From: Roridomyces roridus | Lineage: Eukaryota; Basidiomycota; Agaricomycetes; Agaricales; Mycenaceae | Assembly: GCA_029378245.1 (NCBI GenBank) | Contig: JARKIF010000008.1 | Coordinates: 806,001-870,000 of the forward strand | Reading direction: 5' to 3' | DNA: 64,000 nt | Program-made: the position numbers and the translations under genes | Shown: positions 16,397 through 28,847 of the stretch, piece after piece | How positions within the stretch are numbered: position 1 is the stretch's first letter | Layout: each line of letters starts with the position of its first letter | Notes under the pieces: model-generated | What the model was told of the DNA's origin: nothing | Database searches by the model: none | What the model saw: only the letters and a program-made list of their open reading frames with translations

Positions 16397-16571
16397 GATA
16401 TTATTTATTTTGCCCCGGAAGACTACCTTCTTTTTTGACCACAAGACAGGAACGCCGACGCAGAGCCACAGAAGGACAGCCCTCAAGCCTTGGCAACCAC
16501 TAGAAGAGAAACCAAACAGTTGTGAGAAAGGTGTCGTGATCAAGACGCGCTTGCCATCAGCCACGTCCAAG

Positions 16572-18022
16572 ATGTTGCCTCAACTTAAACGATATGCTCA
16601 ACTGCTCCTCTTCGATGCAAAGTATTTCTGGTGGCTCGCGTCCTTGGTCATACTGGGCGACTTTGTTCTCTCCCAGCTTATCATACGCTTTGTCCCCTGT
16701 TCGTCGACTTGTAAACCTTGGAAACTGAAAGCCGACCGCGTGCAGACACAGAAATCGACTGGGAAACGTACATGATCCAAACGGATGTATATCTTCAAGG
16801 CGAACTGGATTACTCCATGATAACTGGGCCCACCGGACCATTAGTGTACGTCCCATACAACACTCGCTACTCCGCTAATTCACGCGATTTAGGTATCCTG
16901 CCGGGCATTTATATATTCATCGCATCCTGCATGCAATCACCGGGTCTGGGACCAACGTTCGGATGGCCCAACAAATATATGCCGTCCTTTATATCGCGTC
17001 TCTCGCCCTCACTTGCACAATATATCGTTTGGCTGGTGGAATCCCAAATTGGGTCCTGTTATTGCTCCCCTTGAGCAAGCGGTTACATTCGATATTTGTC
17101 CTCCGTCTATTCAACGACTGCTGGGCCGTCGTATTCCTCCAAATCTCGGTCATCGCATACCAAACTGGTTACGATGATATCGCTACATTGCTATTCAGGT
17201 ACATCCCTAATTGTTTAAACGACGCATCATTCACTGCATCTCAGTCTCGCGCTATCCGTCAAAATGTCTGTATTGCTCTTCCTACCTGCTCTCCTCATAC
17301 TTCTCTTCAAACGCCTCGGCCTCCTCGATACCCTCCGCCACGTGTTAACACTCGGCGCCTCGCACGCCCTTCTCGCACTCCCATTCCTGGAAGAAGACTA
17401 TTGGGCGTACTTGCGATCAGCATTTGACCTCTCCAGAGTATTTTTATTCAAATGGACGGTCAACTGGAGAATGTTGGGTGAAGAGGTGTTCCTAAGCCAA
17501 GAGTGGGCCAACGGTCTTCTGCTAGGCCACGCCTCCATCTTGATCGCCTTTGGTGTTTTTGTTTGGTGCAAAAAAGACGGGGGCGTATGGACGGTGTTGA
17601 AGCGTGGGCTGACGAACCCTCAAGTCCCCGCAAGTCCTGGGACCGTGAACGCAGATTGTTCGTTATTTCATCGTCTCTTTTTTTCCCGCATTCAATATCC
17701 TGGCAGATATCGCAACATTGTTTTTCACTTCCAATCTCATCGGCATTATATTTGCACGTTCCCTTCACTATCAATTTTATTCTTGGTACGCCCAACAGCT
17801 ACCCTTCTTGGCCTGGAGGACGAGACTACCTGTCTATGCCAAGTGAGTGACACGACGACGCTCAGCTCCCGCTCAACGATCCCCAGAATATCTCTGCTAC
17901 TTGCAATCGAATACTCGTGGAATATATTCCCGTCAACGCCGTTCTCCTCTACGCTTCTACTAGTAGCCAACGTCGTCCTACTCGGTGGTCTGTGGACCGG
18001 ATACCCGAATGGCCTCCAATAA
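16572..18022 (+). CDS. ALG3: Dolichyl-P-Man:Man5GlcNAc2-PP-dolichol alpha-1,3-mannosyltransferase
   Basis: ER multi-pass enzyme that adds the first luminal mannose to the N-glycan precursor. The start at 16572 gives [20 protein letters not shown] followed by a first membrane helix. The family motif [19 protein letters not shown], with acidic residues in the first luminal loop, appears after an intron, then [16 protein letters not shown] and the [19 protein letters not shown] block. Late blocks are [15 protein letters not shown] and [20 protein letters not shown], both typical of ALG3. Six or more short introns interrupt it. The last exon ends [14 protein letters not shown], stop at 18022. The convergent TRS130 stop is 11 bp away. 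Confidence 0.92.
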
Positions 18023-18033
18023 TTTAATTTAAT

Positions 18034-21000
18034 TTATCCTGAACCCATCCCCAGTACGAATGTACTTCTGCCCCCGCGAGGAAGTACCAACACCGTCTCA
18101 GCACCATGAGCCTGGTATGTCTCGGTGCTGGGAACGGCCATCGATCCCATCGTTACTTCTCCTGCAAGAGGCAACGCTGTGACGGTGATTTTGGGAAGAG
18201 TCAGCTCCCCATGATGCAGAGCAATCAGTGTGATTGGCACGCTGAATGTAGCGTCGTCTTTGGCCGCAAAGTCTCCTCGTTTCATCCCACTGACCAACCA
18301 ATCGCGCACCATCTCCTCGACGTCGAATCGCATCGTGTAAGATCGTTGTTGGTCATCAAAGCTAGATCCCCAGTGGAAAGACGTGTGAATGGTGAGGTTG
18401 GCGGAAATGGGCTGTCCGGCGTATAGCGACGTCGATGTAGGGTTTATCAAACGAATAGATGCTGCGGCGACAATCTGGAAAGACCATCTCAGGGCGCGGT
18501 ACACATCCAAGAAAGGAGTGGACCAACATTCATGTAAGGCACATCCACAGGTATCCTTATCTCTCGCCACTTGCCCTCCGAAGGATGAGGATGCTTGTGT
18601 TTGTGAAGAACCTCGATTACTTGGCGGAGAGATTCATCCATGTCACCCAACACATCCGGAACGTCAAGCTCGCCAGACATGCCGTACATTTCCACCCAGC
18701 TGCTGTCTTGCTCTAGTGCCTCGACAATTCTATTCACGAGCAAAAGCCTGTTGGCCAGTTGCGATTTTGAATCTGAGAGCACATTTTCCACGGCGCTCTC
18801 TATTAAAGCTTCCACCTCTGAAAATTGTGAGTGATTCGCCGTCTTTCGTCAGATTGCGCTACCTTCGCGCAGCATTCTGTAGCTGATACTGAACGTCACT
18901 GAATCTTGCACTGTTGACCGATGAGAGAGCGCCAGAATAAAGGATGTCACAACTTACCTGGTCCGTTGGCAGACTCGAGGTAGAAGAGGAAATTGGCCGG
19001 TTGAGCGGGTGTTACAGTCTGGTGCAATCAGTCAGGGTCCTCAACTGCTCGATTGACGTACCACAACGCTCTGCGCTTGAGGCGAACACGCCACTATCTT
19101 GACACCATCCAGGCCGCCTTTGGGCATCTCAATGCGAGCAGCAGATATGCGAACGTGTTGATGGCTTGTCGTAGAGACGGTAAACTTGGAAAATAATCTA
19201 CAGTAGTCAGTCAAACGTCGACGCTGAATCATGTTGGAAACCAAACCTGTTTCCGCGGAAGAAATCTTCGACATTCACCGCCACTGGTTGCGTGGTCGCC
19301 ACAACTCGCGCCAGGTGAAGAGTCCTGGGGATATCGGGCTCTGCGACGGTAACATACTCCACCTCGACATCCGTTTTCTGCAACCAAGTTGAGCAAGAGA
19401 CCAAAGCGCCGACGGGGTGCAGACCATTGCATGAAAGGCGGAGGCATCCGAGTAGGGGATTAGAAATTCGAGATGACTAGCTTCCGGAAGATCCACGAGG
19501 GATATACACGTATCATCAGCTTGGAGCGGATCACGGTCGCTTTCCACTGCAACAAGAGTTAGTGGTTAACTCATGGTGCAGGTGACCTCTACATTTGCTC
19601 AAGCATGTTGTTTGCTTGTATCGGAAGGTCACAGAGGGCACGTGGATCTTGAGGGAGGCTTTGGCAACATGGTTTCGACCAGTCGAGACGGCGATAAGAA
19701 GGTTGGGTGGTTTGCCTAGCTCGACTGGGAAGAGATCAGCGAGATGAACATCAAGTCGCCAAAGTATTCACCGAGATTTGGTTGCTGGAGGCGGACGTCT
19801 AGAGCCAACAAATCACGCGGTATTCGAACCAGCGTAAAGGCGTTCTTGTGACCGGATTGTTTGCCCCCGGGCAGCGTTTTCTTATGTGACCATTGGAAGA
19901 CCAAATGTGACACTCGGGCCTCGGTACTCTCGAGAAGATATGTACCCGCGGAGGATGTCTTGGGACTGTGTTACAAAGGGCGTTCATACTGGGCATCTCA
20001 CGCACTGGGCAGAATAAAGTCGTTTCCGTCTTTCCAGGAGGTATCGGTTCGCTGGGAGCGGCGAATCTTAGGCGCTCCCCATCTCTTCCTGATAACGTGG
20101 CAACTATTTCATCGACGGGAATAGCCTGAATCATGGTGAGTGCAAAGAAATGCGCTTGTTCGAACCCTTACACATGGAAGATGGTTATGAACAACAACAT
20201 CGAGAAGGGACCCATCCCTGTCACCGACAGGCCTTGCGGTTGACGAGACATGTATTGACATTGCAGGGTGTTCTGGATGCGACAAGTCTGGGAAAAAAAG
20301 GTTGGTTGTTTTGTATAACGCAAGCAAATATTCTAACCGGAATCAAGGGCCGCAGCAGAAACCTTCATCGCCTGGACGAGACGCGATATGTATTCTGTGC
20401 TGTCTTCTTCGTGCATCAACAATTCCAGACCCGCCGTGTCCACGTATGTCTTGAGAAACGACAGGAGGATATGAATCCACTCGCGATCTTTAGATTTGTC
20501 CAATTTAGCGTGCGTGTCCAGTGCCAGAGACAGCATGAGCGACTCCAAGGACGTCCACATATGCGGAGCATAATGAGCCGGCAACGATGTATACGTAGTC
20601 AAGGCCTCGGCAAGGCGTCCGCGGTGTCTATGCGATTCGATTATTATGGTGTGAAATATGACCAAGGAAGATACTTACACGTCAAGAGCTGCTAGGCTTC
20701 CGTGCAACCTGAGGGCAAACTTGCGACGACCTGCCTTGGCATACATGTCAATCGCACGATTTGTTATTTCCACGTATGTATCGTAGAATGTATCCCTGTT
20801 ATTGATGGAATCCAAAATGTCTTTGCTCGATATTGTCTTGTCTGAGCCAGAAGATTCGGCCGACGCGAGAGCATTGGAGAATGGAGGACGATCAGGAAGG
20901 TGACCGACTTTGATGCCGATGCTGTCCAGCTTCAATGGTGTAAGAAGAGGTCGAAATGTGCGCGGGGAAGGATAGTACCTGGTTTCGAGCTAGTTCTAAT

Positions 21001-22347
21001 AGCTCGCCCTTTCCGGCATTGAACGTGCTCAGCTTGGGGCCTTGCAAATCCGACGGTGTGGCCCATGTATCGCATTGCTCGACGACACTGAGCGCAGAGG
21101 AGTAAGTCCACGCCTCGATGAAGAATTTTGGGATCGTGTCCTAGGATGCATACAGCCTGACAGAGAGCATCGTGATGAAGAACCGCACCTCGACTTCACG
21201 TAGCCGACGACCAAAAGCTCCAAGGAAGGCGGCCGCTCTTTTGCCAACGTCGTTGATTCGGCCCAGATTGGCCAAGAGTTGACATTGCCGAGCCAGGAGA
21301 TATATTCGAAAGTCAAACACCGAGATGGTGTTGGCGAGAATGAGATCGCGGTAAGGTTTCCTGGAAATGGATAACAGGGGCGAAGCATCGTCGTTGGGGC
21401 TGGGACTGATGAGGGTGCCGAACCAGGACAGATTCTTCTCTTTCAGCACTTGATAGAAAGAAGCCTCTAGCTCGTCATACTGCAGGAGCGCATCTTCAAA
21501 CAAGTTGACGCCTTGGAACGAGGCCGCAAGGCTTTCCTGATTCAATAATTAGGGTTTCCATTGTCGAAAAGAACGTTCTCACCTTGAGAATGAAGAATGT
21601 GCAAAAGTTCCAGCCGGGCATCTGCCTCTGGCTCTCTGACCGCTTCACATCTTCCTCCCTCTGAGAGACGGCCAGGTCAAACGAGGATAGCAAGCCGTCT
21701 TTGAGTTTGCTGAGGAATTCAGCCCATGCTGCAGGATTATCCTGGCCCGAAGACCACTGTAGTTGGACACATCTGAACCCAGTCAGCAGGAACATGGGCT
21801 GGGCAAGTTTACACGCACCTATCACGCCGCTCCGTGTTAAAGTCACCCTTCAACTTGTCCAGAACCGTGCCCTTGAGCTGGAAGAAGTTTCCACTCGGCA
21901 TGCGCGCATCTGGGCGAACGACATGTAAAATAAGCCATTCCTGATTCTTTCTCGAGGTAGCAATCGAGTGCCATTCTTTAACCTGGCGCTTAATCGAGGT
22001 CTTGTAAGTTTCGAGTTCAGTGTCCTTGCAGCTGAGTTAGTTTCGATTCATCGACCGGCACGCGCCCAAGTCACCTCACAAGTGACAAAGTAGATGTTGA
22101 GAAAGGGCTTTTCCAGCAGTGTCTCGGGTATTTGAGACGTGTGTTCGTCGCGTAAAGATTCGAGGGGGACCAGGCATATGTCGAGTTCTTGGATGGTCCG
22201 AATGGAGGGCCGTGACGGTGATTTCCAGTGAATGTTGCGCAAGGGCAGTTGGGCCAAGAGGGACGTGTGGATTTGGTCCCAATTGGCCGAGGTCAAGAAG
22301 GACTGGGTCCCAGAGTAAGAGACGAGCACTCGTTGTGGAGGTGCCAT
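18034..22347 (-). CDS. TRS130: TRAPPII complex subunit TRS130/TRAPPC10
   Basis: Large subunit of TRAPPII, the exchange factor complex for Ypt31/32 (Rab11) at the late Golgi. The start at 22347 opens MAPPQRVLVSYSGTQSFLTS; LPLRNIHWKSPSRPSIRTI and the FLNIYFVTCE segment are characteristic of the N-terminal TRAPPC10 domain. The middle is alpha-solenoid-like, and the C-terminal part shows beta-rich Ig-like segments ending YQAHGAETVLVLPRGG. Many short introns. The divergence of the middle makes exon edges uncertain. It is convergent with ALG3 (11 bp) and lies 64 bp downstream of the GH5 gene on the same strand. Confidence 0.82.
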
Positions 22348-22411
22348 CTCGGCGCGTGTGATGTGACTGAGTCGCGTTGTAATGTTACACTGTTGTACAA
22401 GTCCTAGTAAA

Positions 22412-23982
22412 CTATCGTCCCTCATCTGCCTCTCCGTCTGAAAGACCCCGGAAAAATCCAGCACTGTACGAATCCGGGTCTACTCCGTTTGGTCCATACG
22501 ACTGCATGCCGTCGATTATATACTGTCGGACATGTCCAAGCGCTGACGGTATGATGGGGTTTTCGCAGAACATCCTTGCTGCTGAATATCCATCCGAGTA
22601 ACCTTGATCATACGATGGGTCGTCCGACGTGTCCCGCCTTGAACGTTGAGCCGAGATGGTCGCGAGGAGGCTTCTGCGAGATGGCAATTGACAGCCGTTT
22701 GGGTACGGGCCGAACGTGTCGGGGAGAGTATTCCCAACTGCAGAAAGGAAGCACCAGCCGGGATCTGTATCGCAGTTCTCCAGCTTGTATGCCCAGAAAA
22801 TCCAACCCGCCGTGGTCCTGGAATACTCTTTCATCTGAGTCGCAGAAAAGTTTCGTTGAGCTTCGTCTGGATCTTGCTCGAGCGACAGGCTATGAGGGGT
22901 GAGAGCGCCGGACCACTCTCCGACTATGAGGTTATCGCGTTGCTTGGCAGAAGCAGTGTCCAACGAATCTGCCACCGACGTCGCCACCTCCTCAGTCAGT
23001 TGGGAAACAGACTTGGATTCATCGTCTTGCGTGAATGCGAAGTAGGAATGCTGTGGAGACTGAGAATCAACTACGCAAGAGCAGACGACCACGCACGTGG
23101 TCCTGAACTACAAAATCAGTCCTGTTACCGACATAGTCACTGTATTGTTCGAGGACGAAGGCGTCGTGGATGTATAGAGGAAATGTTTGGGCGCAAGTAG
23201 AGGTTTGTCGCATAGTTTCGATTGCACGAGAATCTGGGGGCCATTGAGATGGTTTTTGCGGCACCAGCCATGTACTCACAGAATTTTGGAAGTTCTGGGT
23301 CATTTACTGGTTCATTCAAAATTTGGATGCCAACAATATTCGTGACGGTGCATAGTTGATTGGTGAGATAAGCGAGTACGTCCAATGTCTTTTGCTGATT
23401 TGAGGAAGAGTTGAATAGGCCTACTTGGTGGTCGGAGATGCCCGAGTGCGGTTGTCCGTTCTGACTTCCAACAGCGCCATGGAGGTCGACGAGGACACCG
23501 AGACCGTATTCAGCAGCGAGGTTGATGGTCCGGACGATGTAGGCCCACGAGTTGCGATACACGTCCGAGAGCGGGCCAAAGGGCGTTCTGTCGCAAAATT
23601 CAGGACCCAAGCTCCAGTATCCAATTGGTAGACGTATTGTGTTGATGCCCATGTTGGCGAGGTCGGAAAAGTCGGATTCGGAGATGAAGTTGTTCCAGTG
23701 GTTTTCGAGGATAGCGCGTGCATTCGCACCAGAAGCAATGTCGATTTCTGACGCGCTGCGCCCCGCCGCACACGCGAATACAGAGGGTGTCATCCAATGC
23801 TCGTAGACATAGAGGCTGCCACAATTGACACCGTACTTCTGGCGGTATCGGTAAACGATGGCGCTTTGTGGGTCGTATTCAGGGAAGGGGTCGACGGGAA
23901 TGTCTGGCTGCGAGTCGAAGTCACCACATGTACTGGAAACGAGCTGGAAGAGCAGAAACAGGTGAAGAAGATGCCTAAGCAT
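22412..23982 (-). CDS. Secreted GH5 exo-beta-1,3-glucanase
   Basis: Glucan 1,3-beta-glucosidase of glycoside hydrolase family 5, acting on cell-wall beta-glucan. The start at 23982 gives a signal peptide, MLRHLLHLFLLFQLVSSTC. The catalytic core contains NHWNNFISESDFSDLANMGI, TIRLPIGYW, GLGVLVDLHGAVGSQNG, the acid/base glutamate in GIQILNEPV, and the nucleophile glutamate in LIVGEWSGAL. A WIFWAYKLEN block corresponds to the conserved Trp near the end of the barrel. The tail (repeated Asp/Ser/Tyr motifs such as DDPSYDQGYSDGY) is longer than in yeast EXG1. Two or three introns lie near 23090-23290. Divergent PIG-H starts 86 bp away. Confidence 0.9.
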
Positions 23983-24068
23983 GGATGTAGTTTGTAGAAA
24001 GAGCGGGCGAGATGGACGTGTCTTGCAAGTTGTGTGCGTGTACGTAATCACGCTCATCGCGGCTTTGC

Positions 24069-24735
24069 ATGAACCCTGAATATGTCGTCCTGCGCCGTCC
24101 TGGATTCACCGAATTTCGCGTAGAAAACTGGCGCCTCGCTCGTGATGCAAGTGGAAGGGTTCTCATGGGCGTCTCTGGCTGGCACTGGTCGTACTCTCTC
24201 ATCCCACTTCTCGTCACGCTTCTCTGGGTGCGTTCCGACCTCTGCACGCTTTTCTCCGCTGAAGGCATTAGGATCACGAGAGTATGGTCCCCTTTGCGGG
24301 CTTCTTGCTCGTTCTCGTGGTTCTTGCATACTGGAAATGCACTCAGATTCTTTTTGGTACGCGTCTCGTGTCCCGCTTGCTGTTCTCATTCCAAGTAAGA
24401 GTCCGTCATTGTCATCCCTCGCCACGGAATCCAGCTTGAGACCCACCGCGGCTTACCCTGGTTCCCAGCTTTCACAGTAAAGCGACGATTTATTCCTCTC
24501 GCGTCTCTTCAGGATTTCGTTATCCATGAAGGACTGAAGCGGTGGAACGTCCGCTATTACCTGGCTGCCGTGCAGCTGTCCGGCTCGGGCGAATTCAAAC
24601 TGCACGTCGCGTATGAGGTCTTTCATTTCTCAGAAATACCACTGGCTTCCGCTCACGGTTTGACAGAATATACTGCCTCATTTCCCTGTTCTTCTCCAAA
24701 TATATCGCGATGTTCATGCAATGCTCGATAAATAG
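24069..24735 (+). CDS. GPI15: GPI-GlcNAc transferase subunit PIG-H
   Basis: Subunit of the ER complex that starts GPI-anchor synthesis by adding GlcNAc to phosphatidylinositol. The first exon (start 24069) reads MNPEYVVLRRPGFTEFRVEN and a hydrophobic hairpin follows over two exons (YSLIPLLVTLLW, then FAGFLLVLVVLAYW). The PIG-H domain proper is ESVIVIPRHGIQLETH then RRFIPLASLQDFVIHEGLKR and VRYYLAAVQL. The last exon gives NILPHFPVLLQIYRDVHAML and stops at 24735. Three introns, all GT-AG; the second acceptor is CCAAGTAAG. Size (about 190 residues) fits the family. It is convergent with the TBC gene, 17 bp apart. Confidence 0.88.
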
Positions 24736-24752
24736 ATCCACAGCATAATAAA

Positions 24753-27700
24753 TTATGACGGTCCGTCCTCGCTTTCGTACGCACTGAGCAACTCGTCGTA
24801 CCCTCCCTCATCATCTCCTTCCTCCGCCGCACTGTCCCTGTTTCTCTTCGGCGCCTTGATGGTCCCCGTCGACGTCTTCCGTGACCTCGACCCTGCCGAA
24901 ATCTTGCGCGTCCGACCATCCTCATCTCCCGACATCTTTCTCCGTCCACTCGGCGTTTGAGAGACATCATCAAACGTGGCTGCCTTGGGCGTCGTGACGG
25001 CAGTATCCTCTGGCCAGTCCACTTTGAGCGACTGTGGACTCGGTTCCACATCCGCCACAACACTGGGTTTGGCGAGGTCTTCAGTCCGGATGTTGGCTGG
25101 TCGAGAGGGATAACGCTTGGAGCGAATGATGCGCGGACTTGGCGGGGGTATTGCTACTTCCGAGTCTGTCGTATCCTCGGAGGGTGATGACACTGTGCTG
25201 AGCTTGGACTGACCCCGGTCCGGTGATGTGCTGGACGACGATCCCGACGTCGGTCGTACTCGTGCCATGGGTGCCATCGGAGAGATCGATCTCCGATTCA
25301 AGGCCACTCGACGACTGGGAATGCTGACGTCGGGGTTCAGTTCGGATTTACTTGTTCTCAATGTAGCATCCAACGGAGAAAGAGACGAGACCGAGGACTG
25401 AGAATCTCGGTTATGGCTGCGCGGCACATGCTGCCATTGGTTATCTGCCAACTGACCTCGTTCCGATACCGAGTTGCGAGGAGAGGCGGTAATTAGCGTC
25501 GAAGAATTCAGTAGCAGAGGGCGTGGACCCGATTTCGAGGACGGTGCAGGCGCTGGGGTCCGAGTGAGTGCAGCCAGGGAATCTTGAAGATTTCTGGTCC
25601 TGTTCAGAAATCCCCCTTCCGATTGCGGAGACCACGAGGGGCTGGAGGGCGGGGGGGAATCGGGTCTCGAAGATAGACCAATGACACTATCGCGCGGTGG
25701 GCGGAAGAAGGCTGGCCGGGTCGGAGGGGAATACAGCTCTGGACGAGGCAAGGTCGGCAAAGAGGTGTGACGTCCGTCCTCTGTGCGCCGGACGTATACA
25801 TCGTCTGCCTGTGCCTGTGTCGCATTCTGTGGACTACCGGATCCGCCAAAACCCCACGAACCCCCAAGCATGGCTGTGGCTCGCCAGTTGCTGCTGACTT
25901 TGGCTAATGAGGCTGCAGCATCAGAATCTCGAAGTTTTGCCGCGTAATTCCATATATTGGTAGTCACTGGGCTCTGGGGCTTCGGGGGTTCAACTTCTCC
26001 CACATCTTTGCTTGACGGCCACGGGGAACCGATCGGTGACGGCGGTGGCATCGGCGAAACGGGTGTGATGGGAGTTGGGGGAGGTTCCATGGAACTCTTG
26101 TTGGTAATTCCACGCCACACTGTGGTGGCCAGCCTGGAAGTCAGACCTGATGAAGGCTCGGTGTCGGTGGTTTGGTTGTCCGTGTGCTCGTCGTCACCTT
26201 GATCATCTGATTCAGGTGGTGAAGTGTCCGGGGAGGGCATTTGATTCGTAAATCCTCTCCACATCGTGCTCGTCCACCGGGCTCCAAGCGTGAGGTTCAC
26301 ATTCTTGTTCGCCTTTGCCTCTTCTAGTCGGCGATGTGATAATTCAGAAGCGGTCTGAAGTAGTCTGTCGACTCCGCCGGCTGCCTCGACCGGGTAGGAC
26401 TGGAGCAGAGACATGCCCTCCATGAAAGCGTCGCCGAGCTCCCAGGCGCGTAATGGCGAGGGAGGTGGGATGTTCGCGCTCTCCTCACCCCACAGACTGG
26501 GAGACCTGCGACCACTCTTGCCGAGTCGGAAGAGGGTGGGACGGGCACGAATGAGCATCGCCGTGCAGACATCGAGGAGAAATTCAAGTTTCGGACTTGA
26601 ATCTCGCTCCCTCATGGGACACGCAAAAAGTGCATCCCAGATAACCAGCACAGATGGCAAGGGCAAGGTCTGTGTCAACAAAGGTGCAAGCCAACGATAG
26701 GAGTAATGGGGAAGGGCGGGGTCAAGGCCCTTGGCGTGCTGCAGAACGTGTGAGGAACCGACAGTGAAAAAACAGCGATCTTTACCAAAGTTTCGGCGAG
26801 TTCGTTATCTGCCCAAGAGAGTCGCTCTCCAAACTTTTTCATCCAGATATTGCCCCCTTCTTCATCCTCCAGCTCTGAAAATTCGCCAATGAGCGCCTCA
26901 AACAACCAGAAGGTGTCAGCTATGAATGGATCAGCGAATCAATAATCGTCGATATTTTGGGTGAAACCACCTTCCACATGCGCCAAATCATCGGCCTCGA
27001 TTTCTTGACAGAGAACCGAATACAGAGTGGCCAATAGGGCTGGGATATGAGGAGAAAGGTTTCCTGGGTTGATCATCGAGTGCAGATACAGCAGGCGAAA
27101 CAATGCCGATGAATGCTTGGGATGAGCATCCCCAGTATTATAGGGCCTGGATGTCACCAGAGTTTTTGGGGCGGCCTGTAGACGACTGGCAAGAGATTCC
27201 GGTGTCGACAGCGATATTTCCGGAGTTGAATTAGGTTCTGGTTCCAACCGGATTTCGGGAATAGCGTCAACGGGGGCACCGGAGTCGATGTCTCGGTCTT
27301 GTATTGCCTTGAGCCGGATGTCCAGATTCTGAGCGTAAGTAATTTTGATATCATCAGGGGCCGTTTCTTCTAGTGGGCAGAGACTGGTATGCTCGGGTTC
27401 GTCACTGAGATCGCTCAATAACCCGACGGGGATTCGAGAAAGTTGTTTTGAAACAGATAAAACTGATGCATCCAGCTGCGCCAGTGGTGTCGTAGGAGGG
27501 GGGAGGTCGGATAATGGTTGCAACAACCGTCGAACTAGATCCTGCAAAGAATTCCATCAAGTGTCCGGGAATATTGAAAAAACATACATAATAACTGTCC
27601 CTCTGCTGCTTAGACTCGCGAGGCCATGTTGACTTGAGCACCGGGAGAGTGCCAAAAAACAATCTGGGATAAATGAAGCAAAGACATGGGAATAGTTTCT

Positions 27701-27832
27701 TGTCGACTTGCCTCCATATGCGAGCCCTTAGCCAGGCCGGTTCGTCAGGGATGCCTGGGGAAAGGTCAATATGGCTCTAATCAAGATGGAGGAAAGTGTA
27801 CCCCGCGAGCAGAGTCTGCGCAGCGTTGGCAT
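24753..27832 (-). CDS. TBC-domain Rab GTPase-activating protein
   Basis: The protein has a split TBC (RabGAP) domain in its N-terminal half. LRARIWRLFFGTLPVLKSTW and RDSYYDLVRRLL form the first helices, though the classical IxxDxxR arginine-finger block is not clear to me. MINPGNLSPHIPALLATLYS, ALIGEFSELEDEEGG and YRWLAPLLTQTLPLPSVLVI then WDALFA form the C-lobe. The remaining 500 residues are low-complexity Ser/Pro-rich, with repeated LTTRLATTVWRGIT-like motifs (TSTMWRGFTNQ, ATTVWRGITNK, TTNIWNYAAKL). If independent, it begins at 27832 (MPTLRRLCSRG). That start is only 47 bp after the IST1 stop on the same strand, and splicing could instead join the two into one protein. Stop at 24753. Target Rab unknown. 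Confidence 0.75.
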
Positions 27833-27879
27833 ATCCACCGCAAGAGAGGCCTCGGGATCGAGGAGCTCAGAGAGCGAAT

Positions 27880-28677
27880 TCAAGCTGGGTAGTTCAGATC
27901 TTCCGAAGCAAGAGAAGGAGGATGAACGCACATTTCTTGCCGCCGAGGCTCTGGCATCCATTGCACTCCGTACGCCTTTGCGATATTCAACAGATACATA
28001 TCGAGATCAGCTGCAGTGGGTGGAGGGGCGGAAACGGCGTGAACGACCTGTGCACTTTTATTAGGTAGACCAAGCCGACACCTCATGTCCACTAACACGA
28101 GCAGAAACGTGATTATCTCGGTTGGAGACAGCTGATCGAGCAAAATCTCCTCCGAGTCGTTGCATTAAGAGATCACGGACGGCCTGGAGCTCTTTGGAGA
28201 GGTTGGCCATAACCCGAGCATTCGGAATAAGACGCACCCTTGGATTCCGGAATGGCATTACCAGCATAGATTACGCTAGAGGCGGCCTCTAGGACCACCG
28301 GACTGTTGACATACTGCTGGTCGATTTCAGCGAAATGTTCGAGCAATACGCCAACATGCATCTCCAGGAGCTCCAGCAGATTTCCGGATACATCGTCTTG
28401 AATCAATCCTTGGGCCTGACCGACTGGTCAGTGACCTTGAGGGCTCGCGGTAGGCTGCCTTCACCTTTGCGCGGGCTAGGGTGATATTGCCTTGCTGCAG
28501 CAAGGTAGCAATGTCGCTTCTCGTGATGGACGCCTTGCTGTCCTTCTTCAACTCGAGTTGCGACAAGCGCTGGCAAGTTAGTCGGAGTAAAGCCTAAAGG
28601 GAATGAATATCAAGGTGCGGAATTTCGGGGCGGAGTCGCACCTTGACAGAGGTGGGATCCCACCTATTGGCAGCCAT
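27880..28677 (-). CDS. IST1: IST1-like regulator of Vps4 (ESCRT-III-related)
   Basis: ESCRT-III-like helical-bundle protein that controls Vps4 recruitment in multivesicular body formation. Start at 28677: MAANRWDPTSVKVRL. Conserved blocks are SQLELKKDSKASITRSDIAT, LLQQGNITLARAKV, NLLELLEMHVGVLLEHFAEI, SPVVLEAASSVIYAG, ELQAVRDLLMQRLG and ADLDMYLLNIAKAYGVQW, in the usual order. Introns split it into at least five exons. As an independent gene it would run to a stop at 27880 after PEPRRQEMCVHPPSLASED. Alternatively the final exon ends at QE+AT, and a 47-nt GT-AG intron with branch site CTGAAC joins it in frame to the downstream TBC segment. Which model is right cannot be settled here. Confidence 0.85.
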
Positions 28678-28847
28678 GGTCGGGACGAAAGCGAGTCAAT
28701 CCGCTTGTGTAGTCGTGAGTCGTAAAGGCGGGGTATACGCAGAGGACGGTTAGCAGACTCCGGTGGGCATGTCAAAACTCAAATAGTTCACGTGGAGATG
28801 CGCGTAACATGGCATTTCGAGAATGAGAATACATTTTAAACTAGTTG

